Shown piece after piece: positions 1 to 5,393 of a stretch of DNA of 5,830 nucleotides. The DNA comes from Thermoactinomycetaceae bacterium (GTDB lineage Bacteria > Bacillota > Bacilli > Thermoactinomycetales > Thermoactinomycetaceae). The stretch spans positions 1-5,830 of the forward strand of contig JANWJM010000121.1 in the NCBI GenBank assembly GCA_025449475.1. Reading direction: 5' to 3'. Every line of letters begins with the position of its first letter. Position 1 is the stretch's first letter. The translations under genes and the position numbers were made by a program. The notes below the pieces were generated by a model that searched no databases, was not told the DNA's origin, and was given only the letters and a program-made list of their open reading frames with translations.

Positions 1-774
1 CATATAGATCAAACTCAACAAAACATGTACCATACCGATCAAGATCGGATCGATGAGTAAAAAAATCAGATCATAGAAAAACTGCGCATCCACAAAAATC
101 TCACTCAAATAAACACTGAGAAAATAAACAGGAATTTGAAAAATCAATAGCAGTAGCCACTTACTTATCAGTGAAAAATAGGATTTCCTCGTCAAAGCCC
201 AGCTGCGAGCAAACCCTTCCTTCACTGATGCTGTCTCCACGGCTATTGCCGGTAAAACCAACGAGATTCGAATCCATATATAGGAAGCTGGGATCATCCA
301 CATCAACCCACTTATCGTCAAGATGGTCATCACTTGATCCATCCAAACAGTCCCAGTCGATAACAAGAGAAAAGGGAGTCCAATAGGGAACATGATCATC
401 AATCCCAAAACTATCAAGATCAGAACAATCAATCCGTTTGCCAAAAATAACTTTCCATATCGATCAAAAGATATCGAAAAGAGATACTTTAAAGAAACCT
501 TTTCCTCTTCCCCTTTCATTTGGCAGATCACCACATTCGTACACACCTGTTGAAAAACTGGAACTAACAAAAGCAAATAGATGGCTAGAAAAGTCAAAAA
601 CAGGATGATCTCTGCATTGAGCGGTTTGTCAGATATGGCGTCCCATAGCACAAAAAATAACTCAAACGGAACATTGAACAAAAAGAGAAACCACCATAAT
701 GGCCAGAACGTTTTGCGCAAGCTTCGAAAGATGCCATCCATGATTTCTCCAAAACTCATTGGACGAAAAAACAC
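1..774 (-). CDS. Multi-pass membrane protein, C-terminus beyond window (GPDPase membrane-domain/YciC-like)
   Basis: Seen: an uninterrupted minus-strand frame of 258 codons from a GTG at 774 to the left edge, with no stop in view. The N-terminus (RPMSFGEIMDGIFRSLR, residues 4-20) resembles the usual opening of membrane proteins related to the glycerophosphodiester phosphodiesterase membrane domain. Hydrophobic stretches lie near residues 23-44, 54-74, 108-140, 149-178, 202-225 and 233-258, so about six membrane spans are visible. Between spans 4 and 5 is the family-like segment IRISLVLPAIAVETASVKEG followed by FARSWALTRKSYF. The GTG is preferred over the in-frame ATG at 759 because AGGAGGT (781-787) lies six bases before it; from the ATG the gap is 21 bases. 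Inference: a polytopic plasma-membrane protein without a visible catalytic domain, role unknown. It is the next gene after the M42 peptidase on the same strand, separated by a terminator. I am confident that the gene is real and moderately confident of the family. Confidence 0.85.
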   Translation of the reverse strand, partial: MFFRPMSFGEIMDGIFRSLRKTFWPLWWFLFLFNVPFELFFVLWDAISDKPLNAEIILFLTFLAIYLLLLVPVFQQVCTNVVICQMKGEEEKVSLKYLFSISFDRYGKLFLANGLIVLILIVLGLMIMFPIGLPFLLLSTGTVWMDQVMTILTISGLMWMIPASYIWIRISLVLPAIAVETASVKEGFARSWALTRKSYFSLISKWLLLLIFQIPVYFLSVYLSEIFVDAQFFYDLIFLLIDPILIGMVHVLLSLIYM

Positions 775-780
775 CTATGT

Positions 781-787
781 ACCTCCT
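781..787 (-). promoter_or_regulatory. Ribosome binding site fixing a GTG start
   Basis: The minus strand reads AGGAGGT here, a near-perfect anti-16S match, followed by the six-base spacer ACATAG and GTG. This places the membrane-protein start at 774 rather than at the ATG five codons further in. Confidence 0.8.
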
Positions 788-882
788 GATTGCATGTTTC
801 ATTTCTCCTCGGAGTGGGTAAAACACCTTAGTGCCATGTGGTTGTTACAGAGAAAATAAATTCCATCTGAAAGTTTATCTTA

Positions 883-916
883 CCATATAATATGGAAAAC
901 GTCCGCCGCCCTCCAA
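883..916 (-). promoter_or_regulatory. Possible promoter with palindrome over the -10 box, for the membrane protein gene
   Basis: On the minus strand TTGGAG (911-916) and TATTAT (887-892) are 18 bases apart, a weak -35 and a good -10 for sigma-A. The -10 lies inside the perfect palindrome CCATATAATATGG (883-895, six-base arms around a central A), which could be an operator. The rest of the leader (788-882) shows only a 12-codon ATG frame without a good ribosome binding site. The call rests on position and partial consensus only. Confidence 0.35.
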
Positions 917-917
917 G

Positions 918-951
918 ATAAAAAGAAAACGTTCGTTATACAACGAACGTT
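918..951 (-). terminator. Intrinsic terminator of the M42 peptidase gene
   Basis: The arms AACGTTCGTT (928-937) and AACGAACGTT (942-951) form a perfect ten-base-pair stem with a four-base loop. On the minus strand the stem is followed by a T-rich run (TTTCTTTTTAT, 917-927). It begins eight bases after the peptidase stop codon. The order of half-sites is the reverse of a Gram-positive LexA box (CGAAC...GTTCG), so a terminator is the better reading. Confidence 0.85.
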
Positions 952-959
952 AGAAAAAA

Positions 960-2060
960 TCAATGATTTTTGATCGATTGATAAGTTGTATAGTCTAACT
1001 CTTTCGCCAGCGCTAGCACGAATGCTTTCGTTGCTTCCACATCATCTTTATCTATAATGGAAGCGTGCGTATGGATATAACGAGCCACAACACCAATGGC
1101 CACAGATGGAACCCCTTTACCTGTGACATGTACGCGACCCGCGTCAGTTCCACCACCAGGCGATACAAAAAACTGATAAGGGATTTTCTCCCGTTCAGCG
1201 ATGTCAAGTAAAAAATCTCGCAGTCTGGGCAATGTGATCATCGAGCGGTCATAGACTCGGATCAGCATTCCCTTGCCAATTTCTCCAAAACCATCTTGCA
1301 AGCCTAGGGTATCTCCAGCAGGTCCAACGTCAACAGCGAAAAAGAGATCAGGTTGAATGAGATGAGCGGCTGGAGCGGCTCCACGAAGACCGACCTCTTC
1401 TTGAACAGTCGCCCCAGCATACAAAATATTGGGATGGTATTCATCTTGTAAACCGGATAGTAGCTCAATCGCAATCCCGCATCCGAGGCGATTATCCCAA
1501 GCCTTGCTCATAATTCGTTTACCGCCTTCACATTCGGTATACGGACTAAAGGGAACAGCTACATCTCCAGGAAGAATGCCCCATTCTTCCGCTTCTTCAC
1601 GACTTTTGGCACCAACATCAATAAACATCTGGGAGGTCTTAACCAGCTTTTCCTTCTGATCTTGCTCTAAAAGATGAACAGGAATCGATCCAATAATTCC
1701 AGGAATCCGTTTCCCTTTATTGGTAATCACATCCACACGTTGAGCTAATAACACATGCGACCACCAACCGCCTAAAGGCTGGAATTTCAAAAATCCATCT
1801 TCGGTAATCCGGGTAATCATAAAAGCGACTTCATCCATGTGCCCTGCCACAAGAATCTTTGGACCGTTCCGATTCCCTTCTTTTTTTCCGTAAATTCCAC
1901 CAAGGCGGTCTTGAATGATTTCATCCGCATACTGAGCAAGATAAGACTTCATTACCTTTCGTACCTCATATTCAAAACCTGGTGCACCCGGAACTTGGGT
2001 AAGTAACTCAAACATTTCCCAATCAATCGATAGTTCTGAGCGTTCGAGTAGTTTTGTCAT
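960..2060 (-). CDS. M42 family metallo-aminopeptidase (glutamyl aminopeptidase/deblocking type)
   Basis: A 366-residue cytosolic peptidase, the usual length of the M42 family (YtoP, YsdC, FrvX, TET). These are dinuclear zinc or cobalt enzymes that form large oligomers and trim N-terminal residues from peptides. Every expected metal and catalytic residue is visible: His74 and Asp76 in AGHMDE, the bridging Asp189 in AWDNRLG, the general base Glu221 and ligand Glu222 in VQEEVGLRGA, Asp244 in AVDVGP, and His330 in RYIHTH. GGGTDAG (302-308) is another family motif. The ATG at 2060 has AAGGGA six bases upstream, and this site overlaps the stop codon of the decayed recombinase gene. The peptidase was therefore probably translated from the same transcript as that gene and may still depend on its promoter. 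Substrate preference cannot be read from sequence. No sign of damage. Confidence 0.95.
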   Translation of the reverse strand: MTKLLERSELSIDWEMFELLTQVPGAPGFEYEVRKVMKSYLAQYADEIIQDRLGGIYGKKEGNRNGPKILVAGHMDEVAFMITRITEDGFLKFQPLGGWWSHVLLAQRVDVITNKGKRIPGIIGSIPVHLLEQDQKEKLVKTSQMFIDVGAKSREEAEEWGILPGDVAVPFSPYTECEGGKRIMSKAWDNRLGCGIAIELLSGLQDEYHPNILYAGATVQEEVGLRGAAPAAHLIQPDLFFAVDVGPAGDTLGLQDGFGEIGKGMLIRVYDRSMITLPRLRDFLLDIAEREKIPYQFFVSPGGGTDAGRVHVTGKGVPSVAIGVVARYIHTHASIIDKDDVEATKAFVLALAKELDYTTYQSIKNH

Positions 2061-2072
2061 TTACAGTCCCTT

Positions 2073-2690
2073 CTAGTCGTTTTTTTTCCATTCTGTATAG
2101 CGACGATGAACAGTTGCTCTCCCTTTCAATGTGGCAGTAATTTCCTCAAATATCAGTCCTTTTTCTTTGAGAGCAACAATTTGTTCACTCGGTACCTCTT
2201 TTTTCTCCCTTCCACCCATCCCTTTATTTTTCAGGTTTCGTGAAGGGTCATATCCTTTTTCACGCATGGTACACTGCATTCCCAACTCATCTTTTGGTTC
2301 ATCATTTTCCTTTGCAGTTCTTTGATCTTTGAAATAATATGCAATACCGTTTATTCACCTGCATCCAATTCGAGCTCGCCTCGTTGGATTAGGAAAAAAT
2401 TCGGCAGAAGTGACGTTTAAATTGGATAATCGCTAATTTTACTTCTCCTCGTCCAAGGCGAGTATCGTCCTGGACAAGAATTGCTTCAATTTGTCTTGAC
2501 TTTATTAAGTGAAAAAGGTGATAAAGACCTTCTCGATTTAAATCGTATCCGCGATGTCTTTCAACAATCACTTCAACTATATCAGAATCTAACTGATCAG
2601 CTAAGCAAGTAACATCTCCTGTTGCCTCTCTAGACTTGTCTCTTGCTGATCGTTGGTAGTACTAACTCTTGCATAAATGATCGATTTCAT
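2073..2690 (-). pseudogene. yneB: Decayed YneB-like serine recombinase (resolvase family)
   Basis: Reading the minus strand in successive frames rebuilds one resolvase. It starts with ATG at 2690 (MKSIIYARVST, with the catalytic Ser at residue 10) and hits TAG at 2601-2603 after 29 codons. A one-base deletion there shifts the frame, which continues as ADQLDSDIVEV through GYDLNREG and VQDDTRLGRG to TAA at 2389-2391. A further shift, probably in the A6 run at 2394-2399, restores IQRGELELDAGE, followed by an in-frame TAA at 2351-2353. That frame runs on as TVLHIISKIKELQRK. A third shift near 2275-2290 leads to REKGYDPSRNLKN and the C-terminus ATVHRRYTEWKKND, ending with TAG at 2073. About seven codons seem to be missing before ATVHRRY. 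Family knowledge: YneB is a small resolvase next to ynzC in the lexA-yneA region of Bacillus subtilis. At least three frameshifts and two early stops make a functional product very unlikely. Confidence 0.88.
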
Positions 2691-2715
2691 TTCTTAAAAC
2701 CATCCGTTGAAAATC

Positions 2716-2744
2716 TTGAAACTACTCCTCAATTCAGGTAAAGT
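2716..2744 (+). promoter_or_regulatory. Possible promoter of the DUF896 gene
   Basis: TTGAAA (2716-2721) and TAAAGT (2739-2744) are separated by 17 bases. The -35 is good and the -10 matches four of six. If used, RNA would start near 2751 and the inverted repeat would act as DNA (operator), not as an RNA hairpin. Confidence 0.35.
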
Positions 2745-2763
2745 TGGATTGAAAGGAGTAGTT
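2720..2763 (+). repeat. Inverted repeat covering the ynzC ribosome binding site
   Basis: AACTACTCCT (2720-2729) is the exact reverse complement of AGGAGTAGTT (2754-2763). Inside, CAATTC (2730-2735) pairs with GGATTG (2746-2751, one G-U pair) after a two-base bulge, leaving a ten-base loop. The structure totals about 16 base pairs and buries the AGGAG of the downstream gene if it is transcribed. It sits midway between the divergent recombinase remnant and ynzC, so it could equally be an operator on DNA. A candidate promoter inside it (see 2716-2744) would start RNA too late to form the hairpin. Confidence 0.75.
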
Positions 2764-2766
2764 GTA

Positions 2767-2946
2767 ATGATGATTAATCCTCAATTGTTGAACCGAATCA
2801 ATGAACTAGCCAGAAAAAAGAAAGAGATAGGCTTAACACCTCAAGAGAAAAAAGAACAAGCAAAACTTCGTCAAGTTTATCTTCAAGCGATCCGTGGACA
2901 AGTAAAACAACAATTATCACGGATTCGCTTTACCAATAAACAGTAG
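2767..2946 (+). CDS. ynzC: DUF896 (YnzC-like) small cytosolic protein
   Basis: A 59-residue basic, all-helical protein. RINELARKKKEIGLTPQEKK (residues 10-29) followed by EQAKLRQVYLQAIRGQVK (30-47) is the characteristic DUF896 helix-turn-helix-like hairpin. Bacillus subtilis YnzC is somewhat longer; this copy stops soon after the second helix (FTNKQ) and lacks the acidic tail. The start is ATG 2767 (ATG 2770 is possible), eight bases after AAAGGAG; an in-frame TTG further upstream has no comparable site. The molecular function of the family is not established. The gene is normally co-directional with yneB in the SOS-linked lexA-yneA region, but here it points away from the yneB remnant. Translation may be limited by the inverted repeat over its ribosome binding site. 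Confidence 0.88.
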   Translation: MMINPQLLNRINELARKKKEIGLTPQEKKEQAKLRQVYLQAIRGQVKQQLSRIRFTNKQ

Positions 2947-2992
2947 TAAAGTTATGCTATCCATCATTATAGCTAATCAAATCTCAAGACTC

Positions 2993-3016
2993 AACTTTTT
3001 CTCACAAGAAAAAGTT
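2993..3016. repeat. AT-rich hairpin between ynzC and the regulator gene
   Basis: AACTTTTTCT (2993-3002) and AGAAAAAGTT (3007-3016) form a perfect ten-base-pair stem with a four-base CACA loop. There is no T-run on either side, so it is at best a weak or factor-assisted terminator for the DUF896 gene. It lies just upstream of the -35 box of the next gene and may be an operator instead. Confidence 0.5.
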
Positions 3017-3029
3017 CCAAAGGTTGTTG

Positions 3030-3061
3030 TTGAAATTTATCTTTTTGTTTGCTATACAAAC
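3030..3061 (+). promoter_or_regulatory. Sigma-A-type promoter with overlapping operator-like palindrome
   Basis: TTGAAA (3030-3035), a 17-base spacer and TATACA (3053-3058) form a strong vegetative-type promoter. The palindrome GTTTG-CTATA-CAAAC (3047-3061) covers the -10 box, a suitable place for autoregulation by the winged-helix protein encoded just downstream. The promoter is clear; the operator role is inference. Confidence 0.65.
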
Positions 3062-3091
3062 TTGTCTGTACTTTTCAAAGGGAGTGATATC

Positions 3092-3421
3092 TTGTTTCCT
3101 TTTAAAGAGATTGCTCATCTAGATAAAATGATTCATGAGCCTGCACGATTGGCCATCATGACCGCTTTAGATGCTTGTACACTCGCTGAATTCCTATTCT
3201 TGCAAGAATTAACCGGTCTTACAAAAGGGAACTTATCTAGTCACCTATCCAAACTAGAAAAAGCAGGGTATGTTTCGATCGATAAACACTTTGTTCGACA
3301 AAAAATTCCTCATACCACCATTCGTATTACACGTGAAGGGAGAGCAGCTATTTCTAAGTATTGGCAGAAAATAGATGGAATTCGACAGAAAACTAAAGGA
3401 TGGAATAAGAAAAATAGTTAA
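3092..3421 (+). CDS. Winged-helix transcriptional regulator (MarR/HTH_27-like)
   Basis: A 109-residue one-domain DNA-binding protein. Helix 1 covers about residues 11-28 (DKMIHEPARLAIMTAL), helix 2 about 31-41, and the recognition helix about 44-59 (TKGNLSSHLSKLEKAGY). These are followed by a beta wing and a C-terminal helix (VSIDKHFVRQKIPHTT, then IRITREGRAAISKYW). This matches the PF13601-type winged-helix regulators. The start is TTG 3092, because AAAGGGAG (3077-3084) lies seven bases upstream. An ATG at 2954 in the same frame would add 46 residues unlike the family and would put the promoter inside the gene, so it was not used. No ligand-binding domain is present. It is likely to control itself and possibly the EthD-like gene 114 bases downstream. 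Confidence 0.88.
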   Translation: MFPFKEIAHLDKMIHEPARLAIMTALDACTLAEFLFLQELTGLTKGNLSSHLSKLEKAGYVSIDKHFVRQKIPHTTIRITREGRAAISKYWQKIDGIRQKTKGWNKKNS

Positions 3422-3480
3422 AAAAAATAAAACAATATGATAAAAAATAAAATCTTAAATTCTCCCCCATTGATTATTAA

Positions 3481-3509
3481 TTGAAAGCATTCTAAAATAA
3501 AACTATTAG
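3481..3509 (+). promoter_or_regulatory. Promoter of the EthD-like gene
   Basis: TTGAAA (3481-3486) and TATTAG (3504-3509) are separated by exactly 17 bases, about 26 bases before the start codon. The -35 is the same as that of the regulator gene upstream. The rest of the 114-base gap (3422-3480) is A/T-rich with a C5 tract and shows no gene or clear terminator. Confidence 0.55.
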
Positions 3510-3535
3510 ATGGGTAAACGAAAGGAAACGTTTTC

Positions 3536-3922
3536 ATGTTGAAACTAGTTGTCTTATTTTATCAAGCTGAAGATAATAAAGCTTTAGAAGACTATTTCTA
3601 TAATCAATATCTTCCAATGGCCGTCAAAATTCCGGGTGTAATTAAGATAGAAGTCACACAATTGTATACGGATCTAAAAAAAGTCTTCCTAAAGCAAGAA
3701 GACTTAACTCCTGTATATAAAATCTTGTGTGAAATGTACTTTGAAGATTTCCAATCCTTTGAAGATGGAATCAAGGCACCGGATGGTGTGGCCATTGCAG
3801 ATAATACCGTCAAAATCGCATGGGAACTAGTTACCGTCGTAATTGGCGATGTCATCTCGATTACACCCGAAGAATACGAACAAAACCCAACCTTTATTCG
3901 ACGATTCCGCCATAATAATTAA
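3536..3922 (+). CDS. EthD-family dimeric alpha/beta-barrel protein
   Basis: A 128-residue cytosolic protein with the ferredoxin-like fold of the EthD family. The first strand is MLKLVVLFYQ (1-10), followed by a helix containing YFYNQYLPMA, the typical hxxH-like segment. The second strand is PGVIKIEVTQLY (33-44), then YKILCEMYFEDFQSFEDGI and the final strand WELVTVVIGDVI. The acidic tail (ITPEEYEQNP...RRFRHNN) extends beyond the common core of about 100 residues. AAAGGA lies nine bases before ATG 3536. EthD itself accompanies a P450 in ether degradation, but most family members have no known reaction, and no oxygenase is present here. The gene follows a winged-helix regulator, which suggests a regulated pair. 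A function in aromatic or polyketide chemistry would be speculation. Confidence 0.8.
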   Translation: MLKLVVLFYQAEDNKALEDYFYNQYLPMAVKIPGVIKIEVTQLYTDLKKVFLKQEDLTPVYKILCEMYFEDFQSFEDGIKAPDGVAIADNTVKIAWELVTVVIGDVISITPEEYEQNPTFIRRFRHNN

Positions 3923-3962
3923 TAGTTATTTCACATCCTCATTCAATCTCATTACATATGAT

Positions 3963-4000
3963 GAAGCAGCCATTCAAAGAAAGAATGGCTGCTTCTATTT
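3963..4000 (+). terminator. Terminator after the EthD-like gene
   Basis: GAAGCAGCCATTC (3963-3975) and GAATGGCTGCTTC (3983-3995) form a perfect 13-base-pair stem with a seven-base AAAGAAA loop, followed by TATTTC. The T-run is short, but the stem is the strongest in the window and sits 40 bases after the stop codon. It may also stop transcripts arriving from the convergent terpene synthase gene. Confidence 0.8.
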
Positions 4001-4133
4001 CAATGAAATGTGCGACAACCGCAAACTCCATCAGCCTATGTAATTCAAATCAAAGAACCTTGCCGATCCTCCTCTAATCCTTGATCAAAAAATAAATTGC
4101 CTATATGCCCAAAACAATGAAAAGTACGACAAC
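4001..4133. repeat. Imperfect 19-bp direct repeat in the convergent gap
   Basis: CAATGAAATGTGCGACAAC (4001-4019) and CAATGAAAAGTACGACAAC (4115-4133) agree at 17 of 19 positions and are spaced 114 bases apart. Each contains an ATGAAA that opens a short frame (24 and 13 codons) without a ribosome binding site. The 254-base gap between the EthD-like and terpene synthase genes holds this repeat, the terminator and the palindrome at 4136; nothing else was recognised in it. Confidence 0.45.
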
Positions 4134-4135
4134 AA

Positions 4136-4149
4136 TGCTCCCGGGAGCA
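4136..4149. repeat. 14-bp palindrome TGCTCCCGGGAGCA downstream of the terpene synthase gene
   Basis: A perfect GC-rich palindrome in AT-rich surroundings, 28 bases past the stop codon of the terpene synthase gene. CAATG/CATTG arms nearby (4133-4137 and 4152-4156) could lengthen the fold. No T-run follows on the minus strand, so it is a poor intrinsic terminator, though it could still act as one or as a 3'-end stabiliser. Confidence 0.45.
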
Positions 4150-4176
4150 CAACATTGATTTCTCATGATCGACTCA

Positions 4177-5142
4177 TTAATGTTCTCCCTTCTTCTCTTC
4201 AAACCTTTTTGTATCAAACATAATCCAATTGATATGTCCTCTCATCCATGACTTCAGCGTTTGTAAATAACTTTCAACTTGTTGATCCATTTCCTCTCCA
4301 AAAGAAGGTAGCTCTTTTTCCAAACGAATAAACTCCGCGATATCATTATCATGCACAGCTACAGCTTCCTCAATTGCTTCCTGGAGAGAAAGTTCCTTTT
4401 CATGTTGAAAAAGAATCACCAAATTATGAACATCCCCGAAACTTAGCTCCTTCTCAAAGGAGATCACATCATTCGCCCAATTAGCCGTTACATTTGCGAT
4501 ATCATAAAGTCTACGAATAATGGGATTTTCTAGCACTTCGTTTGATAGAGTGAGTTGATTCGTAATCTCCGTCAAATCTAACACCGTATGTGCAGCCCCT
4601 GAAGCAGCACGCATATGCATATATTCCGAAAGGGTAGGTTTCTTTCCGGTAACGCGATTCTCTGCTTCCCAGTACATCGCTTCTAAATACAACTTCACTC
4701 CGTGCCGGTAGCGTTCCTTCCAACCCTTGGGAGCCTTCTCTTTCAACCTCTCCCACAAATCACTGAGACTTGCTGCAAGAGGTGAAGCTTCTGCAAGTGT
4801 CACCTTTTTATCTTCATATAGAATACGGATAAAATAGTCAACAACCTTTTTTAACTCTTCCGGCTGTTTTCCCATCTCGTTGTTATCACATTGATCGTCA
4901 AATAAATAAAGCCACGAAGTCCAATCAGCAGCTAAAGATAATCGTTCGAGATCCGTATTCGAAAACGCTCTACCAACCAAATATGCGCTTTTTAGTTGTT
5001 GAAATCGTTTTAAAGCAACTTCATCGTTCAGCAACCCAAATCCCATCGCCCATTCAATGGTATGCTTCTGCGCCAATTCGACTTGAGGATGCAATTCAGA
5101 AGAAAATGGACAATATAAAGGGGGGATTGTAACAGTTGACAT
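4177..5142 (-). CDS. Class I terpene synthase (bacterial sesqui-/diterpene cyclase)
   Basis: A 321-residue cytosolic enzyme, the usual length of single-domain bacterial terpene cyclases, which ionise a prenyl diphosphate (commonly farnesyl diphosphate) with three Mg2+ ions and cyclise the cation. The N-terminus IPPLYCPF (6-13) is family-typical. The aspartate-rich motif is D82-D83-Q-C-D86, and the NSE triad is N224, S228 and E232 in NDVISFEKE, with HNLV at 239-242. R178, S181 and G182 (in MRAASGAAH) sit where the pyrophosphate sensor, linker and effector are expected. The usual C-terminal Arg-Tyr pair appears as R313-F314. The start is ATG 5142; AGGAGGA (5155-5161) is 12 bases upstream and there is no better in-frame start. 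No P450, methyltransferase or prenyltransferase neighbours are visible, so the product may be an unmodified volatile hydrocarbon or alcohol. Function class is nearly certain; the product cannot be predicted. Confidence 0.95.
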   Translation of the reverse strand: MSTVTIPPLYCPFSSELHPQVELAQKHTIEWAMGFGLLNDEVALKRFQQLKSAYLVGRAFSNTDLERLSLAADWTSWLYLFDDQCDNNEMGKQPEELKKVVDYFIRILYEDKKVTLAEASPLAASLSDLWERLKEKAPKGWKERYRHGVKLYLEAMYWEAENRVTGKKPTLSEYMHMRAASGAAHTVLDLTEITNQLTLSNEVLENPIIRRLYDIANVTANWANDVISFEKELSFGDVHNLVILFQHEKELSLQEAIEEAVAVHDNDIAEFIRLEKELPSFGEEMDQQVESYLQTLKSWMRGHINWIMFDTKRFEEKKGEH

Positions 5143-5223
5143 AAATCCTACACTTCCTCCTATGCATTTGTTTTTATATGATAAGAAAATTCTCCTAATA
5201 TATATATACCCTAAAATTCTATC

Positions 5224-5263
5224 TTAAATTTTCATTATGCAAAATTTAATAAAAAATTGTCAT
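5224..5263 (-). promoter_or_regulatory. Terpene synthase promoter inside a 26-bp palindrome
   Basis: On the minus strand ATGACA (5258-5263), an 18-base spacer and CATAAT (5234-5239) make a plausible sigma-A promoter. TTAAATTTT (5224-5232) and AAAATTTAA (5241-5249) are perfect inverted arms, and the -10 box lies in the eight-base centre between them. This looks like a repressor operator, but AT-rich palindromes also arise by chance. A weaker alternative promoter uses TAGAAT further downstream. Confidence 0.5.
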
Positions 5264-5344
5264 CAACGAAAAATAAAGCATCCCAAAATATACAAATATT
5301 TAAGAAAATTAATGAGATATCTTCTAACAAACACAAAAACAAAG

Positions 5345-5393
5345 ACCTCATTCGAACTATCCTTCGAGGTTCTATCATGATCTTTGGGTGATG
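5345..5393 (+). promoter_or_regulatory. Kinase leader: hairpin over the ribosome binding site and four-codon frame
   Basis: GAGGT (5366-5370) is the only good ribosome binding site upstream of the kinase. It can pair with ACCTC (5345-5349), extended by GAA/TTC inside. Seven bases or so after GAGGT an ATG (5377) opens the four-codon frame MIFG, whose TGA (5389-5391) overlaps the kinase ATG as TGATG, an arrangement typical of translational coupling. The remainder of the gap (5264-5344) is AT-rich; no convincing kinase promoter was found in it. Confidence 0.4.

Noticed and set aside
161..859. Three small frames (161-346 minus; 171-386 and 581-859 plus) as separate genes
   Set aside because: They overlap the long minus-strand membrane-protein frame, lack ribosome binding sites and have no recognisable domains.
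928..951. LexA/SOS box
   Set aside because: The half-sites are in the opposite order (GTTCG...CGAAC) and the element sits after a stop codon with a T-run, so it is a terminator.
1429..1659. Plus-strand frame inside the peptidase gene
   Set aside because: Antisense shadow of a conserved M42 gene; composition and content are not protein-like.
2131..2325. Plus-strand frame opposite the recombinase remnant
   Set aside because: Antisense to the recognisable resolvase C-terminus and has no ribosome binding site.
2595..2610. Programmed frameshift in the recombinase gene
   Set aside because: There is no slippery heptamer, and at least two further frameshifts and a nonsense codon follow downstream.
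2954..3091. N-terminal extension of the winged-helix regulator from ATG 2954
   Set aside because: It would cover the promoter and a hairpin, lacks a ribosome binding site and adds residues unlike the family; TTG 3092 has a good site.
3604..3855. Minus-strand frame opposite the EthD-like gene
   Set aside because: Antisense shadow without a domain or ribosome binding site.
3843..4043. Plus-strand frame overlapping the end of the EthD-like gene
   Set aside because: It runs through the terminator hairpin and out of frame with the conserved protein.
4004..4176. Two short peptides starting at the ATGAAA of the direct repeats (24 and 13 codons)
   Set aside because: Neither has a ribosome binding site, signal sequence or conserved pattern that would support a secreted signalling peptide.
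4511..4756. Minus-strand frame inside the terpene synthase gene
   Set aside because: Overlaps the catalytic region of an intact enzyme in another frame.
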